DNA of 64,000 nucleotides. Origin: Nocardia abscessus (GTDB lineage Bacteria; Actinomycetota; Actinomycetes; Mycobacteriales; Mycobacteriaceae). Below are positions 59,247 through 64,000 of the stretch, one piece after another; position 1 is the stretch's first letter; the number at the start of each line of letters is the position of its first letter. Location of the stretch: NCBI RefSeq assembly GCF_015477775.1, contig NZ_JADLQO010000011.1, positions 228,883 through 292,882 on the forward strand, in the 5' to 3' direction. Below the pieces are notes generated by a model. That model was given only the letters and a program-made list of their open reading frames with translations, had not been told where the DNA came from and searched no databases. A program made the translations under genes and the position numbers.

Positions 59247-61463
59247 CTATTTGGGTACGGGTTCGAGAGCGGCGCTGGTCTCGGGGATTTCGATGCGTTC
59301 GTGCAGGCGGGCGAGCCGGCGGGGCGCCCACCAGTTGGCCGAGCCGAGCAACCGCATCAACGCGGGCGCGAGGACGCCGCGGATCAACGTCGCGTCGGTG
59401 AGCACGGCCAAGGTCAGGCCGAGGCCGAACAGTTGGATGAACGACACATGCGAGGTCACCATGCCCGCGAAGGCGATCGCCATCAGGCAGGCGGCCGCGG
59501 TGAAGATGCGTGCGGTGCGGGCGACGCCGGTGGCCACGGCGCGGGTGTTGTCGCCGGAGGCGAGCCACTCCTCGCGAATGCGGGACAACAGGAACACCTC
59601 GTAGTCCATCGAGACGCCGAAGGCGATGCAGAACATCAGGATCGGCATGGTCGGCACGAGGTAGCCGGTCGGGGTGAAGCCGAGCAGGCCGGACAGGTGC
59701 CCCTCCTGGAAGACCCAGACCATGGCGCCGAAGGTCGCCGCCAGCGAAAGCGTGTTGAGCAGCAGCGCTTTGACCGGAAGCAGCACGCTGCCGGTGAAGA
59801 AGAACAGCACTATCAAGGTCGACAGCGCGATCACGACAACGGCCAGGGGGACTTTGGCCGCGAGCGCGTCGAGCGCGTCGACACTCTCCGCGGCCGCGCC
59901 GCCGAGCAGTGCCCGGCCGGGCGCCGGAACCGCGCGCACCTGGTCGAGTTGGTCGATCGCGGCAGCGGAGTACGGGTCGAGCCGGGTGCCGATGCGCAGA
60001 TACGTGCCCGCGTCGTTGCGCATGCCGGGTGGCGCGGCGGCGACTCGCAGCCCGCCGATGTAGACGCCCGCCGCGGACAGCACCGACGTGACACCGTCGA
60101 TTCGCGACAATCGCTCGGCGTAGGCGGCTATCTCGGCGTCACCGCCCCGGTATCCGGGCACGGCCACGAGAACACCGGCCATGGCGTTCTCCCGGAAGTC
60201 GGTGCGCAACGCGTCGCCGACCTCGTGGCTGGACGCCCCGCTGATGACCCGGTCGTCGGCGGCTCCGAAGCGGATGGACAGGAACGGTGAACCCAGCACC
60301 AGCAGCAGCGCGATCACCGCCAGCGCGGCAGGAACCGGGCGGCGCATGACCAGCCGCACCGTCCGGTACCACCGCGTCTCGGTGACCTCCACCGGCCGCG
60401 GCGGCGGCAGGCGCAACCTGCGGCGCAGCGGAACTCGCAGGTCGAACGCGTCCACCCGGGGGCCCAGCAGTGCGAGCGCCGCAGGCACCAGCAGCAGCGT
60501 GGTGAACACCGCCGCCCCGAGCACGGCCAGTCCCGCATAGGCCAGCGAACGGAGGAAATACAGTGGGAAGACCAGCAGTGTGGACAGCGACAGCGCGATG
60601 ACCACACCGGAGAACAGGACGGTGCGCCCCGCGGTCTGCGCCGTGCGCAAGACCGCGGCGGCGGTGTCGCTGCCCCCGGCCAGTTCTTCCCGAAATCTGC
60701 TGACCATGAACAGGCTCGAATCGATCGCGACCGCGAAACCCAGTGCGCTCATCATGTTCAGCGCGAAGATCGACACGTCACCCACCTCGGTGAGCAGCCG
60801 CAGGATCGGCAGCGTCGCGAAGATGTTGAACACGCCGACGGCCAACGGGATCAGCGCGGCCGTCACGCTGCCGAAGACCAGGATCAACGCCAGGCCCGTC
60901 AACGGCACCGCGATCGCCTCGGTGATCAGCAGGTCGGTGACGATTCGATGGCTCATCTCGTCGAAGGCCACCGCCTGGCCGCCCGCCCGCACGGTGACGC
61001 CGCCGAACTCGCCGCTCACCTGTTCGGCGATCGCCCCCGCCCGCTTGGGCGCGTCGGTGTCGTCCCCGGTGACGTGCGCCAGGACCAGACCGGAGCGGCC
61101 GTCGTTGCCGCGCAGGGCCTGCCGCAGATCCGGCGGAAGCTCCCAGTAGGACTGGACCGCGTCGATCTCGCCCCGTCCGCGCAGCTCCGCGGTCAGGCGC
61201 TCGCCCGCCGCGCGCGCCGCGGGACTGTCGAGTCCGTCCGGCGCCGTGACCAGCAGCACGAGGTTCGGCGCCGCGGCGGGGAAGTCGCGGTTGAGCAACG
61301 CGGCGACCCCGGCGGATTCGGTGTCGGACGGGATGTAGCCGCCGGACTTCAGATGGGCGGGCGCCGACCAGCCCAGCGCGACGCAGACGAACCCGACGAG
61401 CAGCGCACCGTAGAGGATCGATCGAGGGCGCCGGGTTGCCAGGCGTGCGAGACCAACGAGCAT
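59247..61463 (-). CDS. MmpL-family RND lipid exporter
   Basis: A 738-residue RND-type transporter. It has a membrane helix at the N-terminus, then a periplasmic porter domain ('SDTESAGVAALLNRDFPAAAPNLVLLVTAPDG'), five helices, an inner loop, a further helix, a second porter domain and the final five helices. 'VAIDSSLFMVSRFREEL' and 'SMDYEVFLLSRIREEW' are the paired Asp-containing helix motifs (proton relay). MmpL proteins export or assemble surface lipids made by PKS pathways. AAAAGG lies before ATG 61463. It follows the ParB-like gene by 54 bp and probably exports the cluster product. Confidence 0.95.
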   Translation of the reverse strand: MLVGLARLATRRPRSILYGALLVGFVCVALGWSAPAHLKSGGYIPSDTESAGVAALLNRDFPAAAPNLVLLVTAPDGLDSPAARAAGERLTAELRGRGEIDAVQSYWELPPDLRQALRGNDGRSGLVLAHVTGDDTDAPKRAGAIAEQVSGEFGGVTVRAGGQAVAFDEMSHRIVTDLLITEAIAVPLTGLALILVFGSVTAALIPLAVGVFNIFATLPILRLLTEVGDVSIFALNMMSALGFAVAIDSSLFMVSRFREELAGGSDTAAAVLRTAQTAGRTVLFSGVVIALSLSTLLVFPLYFLRSLAYAGLAVLGAAVFTTLLLVPAALALLGPRVDAFDLRVPLRRRLRLPPPRPVEVTETRWYRTVRLVMRRPVPAALAVIALLLVLGSPFLSIRFGAADDRVISGASSHEVGDALRTDFRENAMAGVLVAVPGYRGGDAEIAAYAERLSRIDGVTSVLSAAGVYIGGLRVAAAPPGMRNDAGTYLRIGTRLDPYSAAAIDQLDQVRAVPAPGRALLGGAAAESVDALDALAAKVPLAVVVIALSTLIVLFFFTGSVLLPVKALLLNTLSLAATFGAMVWVFQEGHLSGLLGFTPTGYLVPTMPILMFCIAFGVSMDYEVFLLSRIREEWLASGDNTRAVATGVARTARIFTAAACLMAIAFAGMVTSHVSFIQLFGLGLTLAVLTDATLIRGVLAPALMRLLGSANWWAPRRLARLHERIEIPETSAALEPVPK

Positions 61464-61517
61464 GATGAGTGACCTTTTCTCGAACTCCGGCCGTGCGAAT
61501 GCGACGGTGGCTCGGTG

Positions 61518-62444
61518 CTAGTCGGCGGAACCGGAATCGATGTAGCCGGCCAGTGCGCGCCACTCCTTGGCGTTGCGGCTGGCGAGTTCGGCGACGGCTG
61601 GAATGCAATGCGGCGGAACCGCGGCGACCAACGCGGTCCACACCTCGCGCTGCATCGAGTGCGTGTGCAGCCACCGCAGCAGGTCGCGGCCCTGCTGGCT
61701 GTGCCGCATCGCGGGGTCGCGGGTGAGCTGCTGCAGCAGCAGCGCACTGCCCTCGGGCTGATCGGCGCCCCCGTCGCAGTCGGGTGATCCCGTCTCGCGC
61801 AGACGCTTGCGGATCGCGTGCGCCGTGCTGATGGACACCTCGGCGGCGGCGGCCAGCGCGCGCAACGGCATGTCCGGCGATGCCGCCAGGAGTTCGGCGA
61901 CGCGGCGTCGGCGTTGCGCGCGGTCCATCGGCCTGCGCCTGCCGTCGGCGCCGATACGAACGTTCGACTGCGGAACTTCCGCACTCGAACGTTTACGAAG
62001 CGTGGCCACCGTGCGCGCGGACAACCCCGTGGTGGTCGCGATGGCGCGGTCGGACAATTGGGGCATCGTCTCGATGATCCGCTCGGCCGCCGCTTTGCGG
62101 TCCGAGAGCGTCAACGGAAGCCCGTGCGTCGTATTCAGTTCGACACCGCGCACAAAAGCCTCGGCCTGTGTCCCGTCGAAGAACACGACCGCGATCCGCT
62201 CGTGACCGAGCCATTGTGCGGCGCGCAACCGGTGCATTCCGTCGATGACCCGCATCGTGCTGCGGTGCACCAGAATCGGCGGCAACTCGGTTTCGCTTTC
62301 GGCCAGCCGCGCAATATGCCGGCGGTCCTCGCCGTTCGACCGCGGCGAATCCGCGGGCAGCAGTTCGTCGATCGATACGGAATAGTGCGCGTTCGATGCC
62401 AGCGGCACCACATCGCCGCTCACCAATTTAAACTCAGCGGACAT
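61518..62444 (-). CDS. ParB-domain (StrR-type) pathway regulator
   Basis: A 308-residue protein. A ParB/Srx-type N-terminal domain ('SIDELLPAD', 'LPPILVHRSTMRVIDGMHRLRAAQWLG') is followed by a HTH ('LSDRKAAAERIIETMPQLSDRAIATTTGLSARTVATLRKR') and a second one ('LRALAAAAEVSISTAHAIRKRL'). The architecture matches StrR-type regulators of antibiotic clusters (ParB-like plus HTH), not chromosome-partition ParB. ATG 62444 is preceded by a G-run. It is first in the co-directional operon 62444-49203 and divergent from a TetR gene, so it is likely the pathway activator. Confidence 0.8.
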   Translation of the reverse strand: MSAEFKLVSGDVVPLASNAHYSVSIDELLPADSPRSNGEDRRHIARLAESETELPPILVHRSTMRVIDGMHRLRAAQWLGHERIAVVFFDGTQAEAFVRGVELNTTHGLPLTLSDRKAAAERIIETMPQLSDRAIATTTGLSARTVATLRKRSSAEVPQSNVRIGADGRRRPMDRAQRRRRVAELLAASPDMPLRALAAAAEVSISTAHAIRKRLRETGSPDCDGGADQPEGSALLLQQLTRDPAMRHSQQGRDLLRWLHTHSMQREVWTALVAAVPPHCIPAVAELASRNAKEWRALAGYIDSGSAD

Positions 62445-62525
62445 TTCGAACCCCCAGGGACGCCCGGAATCAGATCGGTCCTCGATGACCCGATGGTCCA
62501 CCCGGAACCCGGCTAGGCTACGACC

Positions 62526-62537
62526 GACCGATCGGTC
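62526..62537. promoter_or_regulatory. Palindrome in the ParB-TetR intergenic region
   Basis: GACCGA (62526-62531) and TCGGTC (62532-62537) form a perfect 12-bp palindrome midway between the ParB-like start (62444) and the TetR start (62603). A directly preceding GACC (62522-62525) extends the GACC repeat. It is a likely TetR operator controlling the operon. Confidence 0.55.
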
Positions 62538-62602
62538 ACAGCGTAGGTGCGGCCGGTGCCCCGCACTAGGCTTTCCAGAAAGAGTGGGGAGAATTCGAAA
62601 GC

Positions 62603-63190
62603 ATGACAGTCATTGCCGACCCCGGTCGCACGGCGCTGCTCATCGCGGGCACCGTGGTGGCGGAACGCGAGGGGCTGCACCGGCTTTCGATCAACGCGGT
62701 GGTCGAGGAAGCCGGGATGGCCAAGGGCACCTTCTACCACCACTTCGTCAACCGCCGCAGCTACGTCATCGCGCTGCACCGCCGCTTCTTCGACGCGCTG
62801 TCGCAGTCGGTGGCCGCGGCACTGGACGGGATCCCACCGGGCATCGAACGAATCGGCCCCAGTCTCGACGCATTCCTGGACGCCTGCCTCGACGCCCGCG
62901 GCACCGAGGCGTTCATGGTCCAGGCGCGCACCGATCCGGACCTGCGCGAGGAGATCCGCCGCCGCCACGAGCTGTTCATCGCCGTGGGGCGGCCGGACAT
63001 GGTCGCCGCCGGGTGGCCCGATCCCGATGCCGCCTCCCGGCTGAAGGTCGCCATGGTCGGCGAGATCTGCTTGGCGGAGCTGACCTCCCGTCGTCCCCGC
63101 CCGGATCTGCGCGTGGCCGCCGTGCGCATGCTGACCGCCAATCTCACCGAACCGATCGCCGGCGAGTCGCCCGAGGACGAGGATGGGTAG
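62603..63190 (+). CDS. TetR family transcriptional regulator
   Basis: A 195-residue TetR protein. The HTH is 'GLHRLSINAVVEEAGMAKGTFYHHFVNRRSYVIAL', followed by a ligand domain with a helical core ('LDAFLDACLDARGTEAFMVQARTDPDLREEI'). ATG 62603 has a purine-rich site (GGGGAGAA) about 10 nt upstream. Divergent from the ParB-like gene at the head of the PKS operon; the palindrome at 62526 is its probable operator, so it may sense the lipid product or precursor. Confidence 0.85.
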   Translation: MTVIADPGRTALLIAGTVVAEREGLHRLSINAVVEEAGMAKGTFYHHFVNRRSYVIALHRRFFDALSQSVAAALDGIPPGIERIGPSLDAFLDACLDARGTEAFMVQARTDPDLREEIRRRHELFIAVGRPDMVAAGWPDPDAASRLKVAMVGEICLAELTSRRPRPDLRVAAVRMLTANLTEPIAGESPEDEDG

Positions 63191-63500
63191 ATCCAGGCGG
63201 CACTGCCCTACTGAAAAGTAGTTCCGCCCGAACATCTTTCGTGAAGTACCGCTGGCGGAAGCTCTCGATCGCCGACATGATGCTGATGATCGCGGCAGCG
63301 GAGGACCCGCCGGTATCCGACGCGGCTCGCCACGAGAAGAACCGGGGAGACTGCCCCTGCTCTGATTCGCCAAGAGATTGCTCGCAATGTGCCACGCCGG
63401 CTGGCATGCGAAGTGCGCCAACGTCTTCGCGGATCGTTGTCCGTGGCAGGAGGAGCGGAAACGGACACGGGCGTGCGGTGGGGTGGGCCGGTACTCTGGA
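63191..63500. other. Stretch with no supported gene
   Basis: About 310 bp after the TetR gene. Short frames on both strands (for example 'LSIADMMLMIAAAEDPPVSD' on the plus strand) show no start site or motif. No IS ends or repeats were recognised. Confidence 0.4.
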
Positions 63501-63529
63501 TTGAAAGTGGCCGCGCTCAGTCTTAAGTT
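63501..63529 (+). promoter_or_regulatory. Candidate promoter for the edge gene
   Basis: TTGAAA (63501-63506) and TAAGTT (63524-63529) are separated by 17 bp, a good sigma-A-type promoter. It is about 185 bp before ATG 63714, implying a long 5' leader. Confidence 0.45.
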
Positions 63530-63713
63530 AGTGTGAATTTCCAGGATCCCACCCGCGATGTACTCGGTGTTGTGTACCGTTTGTTATCGCAGGTTCGCAT
63601 CGCTAGCGGTGTGGGCCGGGGTCGTGGACGCGGCCAGGCAAGAAGGACTCCGTTGTCCCGTGCGGTTCATCCGTCCCGAGACGCGGACGACGTCGAGGAT
63701 TGGGTGTGGCCGA

Positions 63714-64000
63714 ATGCGTGTATCTGCTCCGATAACGGTCTCGGCTTTGGTTGTTGCTGGTGTGGTGGTGACTGGTTCGGGGGTGCAGTCCCCGGTGAGT
63801 GCGGGGGCCCCGCAGGCGCCGGAGGTCTTGGCGGCCGCGTCTTCGGGTGGCAGTGCCGGTGATACGGGCGCCGGCGGTGGGGAGTCGCGGGTGGCGGGGT
63901 TGTTGCCGGTGTCGCCGGAGTTGCCGCGGCGGTTGCGGGCGGTGTCGCCGCCGTTCGCGGGTGTGGTGCCGTTGCAGGAGCTTACGTTGCCTGCGGTGGG
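63714..64000 (+). CDS. Secreted protein, partial (cut by window edge)
   Basis: The open frame runs off the right edge after 95 codons. ATG 63714 begins a Sec signal ('VSALVVAGVVVTGSGV', then 'SPVSAGAP'). A low-complexity Ala/Gly/Ser segment follows ('AAASSGGSAGDTGAGGG') and then 'GLLPVSPELPRRLRAV'. Codon use is shifted towards G-ending codons (GTG, TTG, GCG, CCG) compared with the C-ending codons of most neighbours. Only a weak GGG site precedes the start. The family cannot be decided from the visible part. Confidence 0.6.
   Translation, partial: MRVSAPITVSALVVAGVVVTGSGVQSPVSAGAPQAPEVLAAASSGGSAGDTGAGGGESRVAGLLPVSPELPRRLRAVSPPFAGVVPLQELTLPAV

Noticed and set aside
61518..62444. Chromosome or plasmid partition ParB
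   Set aside because: No parA, parS-like repeats or origin nearby; domain order and cluster position fit a StrR-type pathway regulator.
1..64000. tRNA, rRNA, CRISPR array, prophage or complete insertion sequence
   Set aside because: No cloverleaf, spaced direct repeats, integrase, transposase or terminal inverted repeats were recognised by reading; a tRNAscan/ISfinder run would be the decisive check.

Overview
The window looks like chromosomal DNA of a Nocardia-type actinomycete (order Mycobacteriales). It is GC-rich with strong G/C third-position bias, uses many GTG, TTG and probably one CTG start codon, and shows several TANNNT -10 boxes placed 7-8 nt before a start codon, as in leaderless actinobacterial mRNAs. 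It also encodes an MmpL transporter, a homologue of the mycobacterial phthiodiolone ketoreductase and a DUF8020-like secreted protein. The genus is inferred from family content; no rRNA or housekeeping marker is present.

Layout. 0-9.3 kb: an SDR/PPOX fusion with a monooxygenase-domain protein, an LppA-like lipoprotein, a membrane protein/Cys-rich protein pair, DoxX, a cupin divergent from a GlxA/FtrA regulator, a Tat-exported phosphoesterase and a GT-C glycosyltransferase. 9.1-17.0 kb: a decaying stretch with a frameshifted HxlR-SCP2 regulator, a minus-strand coding remnant, a DJ-1/PfpI tail, and a truncated MarR with a broken EamA transporter; intact hydrolase, CMD/HxlR and hsp20 (CIRCE)/PAS-ANTAR genes lie between them. 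17-23 kb: TetR with a three-gene operon (membrane protein, DoxX-like, methyltransferase), an erythromycin-esterase-family enzyme divergent from a TioE-type double-MerR regulator, and a secreted glycine-zipper protein. 23-28 kb: a 1218-residue TPR-CHAT protein and small proteins. 28-31 kb: a metal group (DyP peroxidase, PCuAC copper chaperone, His-containing membrane protein). 31-40 kb: TetR/lipase, MFS/MarR, a response regulator-kinase-DUF4173 operon and a toxin-antitoxin pair. 40-43 kb: a TPP riboswitch in front of cytX-DUF72-LOG.

The most interesting part is 43.9-63.2 kb, a biosynthetic gene cluster. A co-directional run (49.2-62.4 kb) encodes a ParB/StrR-like regulator, an MmpL exporter, an F420-type (phthiodiolone-ketoreductase-like) oxidoreductase, a fully reducing type I PKS (KS-AT-DH-ER-KR-ACP), an AvrD-family protein, a P-loop ATPase and a methyltransferase. 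It is flanked by a P450 lacking ExxR, a styrene-monooxygenase-like flavoenzyme, a large LuxR/ATPase regulator and a TetR regulator. AvrD in Pseudomonas syringae directs synthesis of syringolides (acylated sugar-derived elicitors). The gene set therefore suggests an exported, PKS-derived acyl-sugar or butenolide-like lipid, possibly a signal; this is inference.

The right edge cuts a secreted-protein gene. No tRNA, rRNA, CRISPR array, intact insertion sequence or phage gene was recognised.
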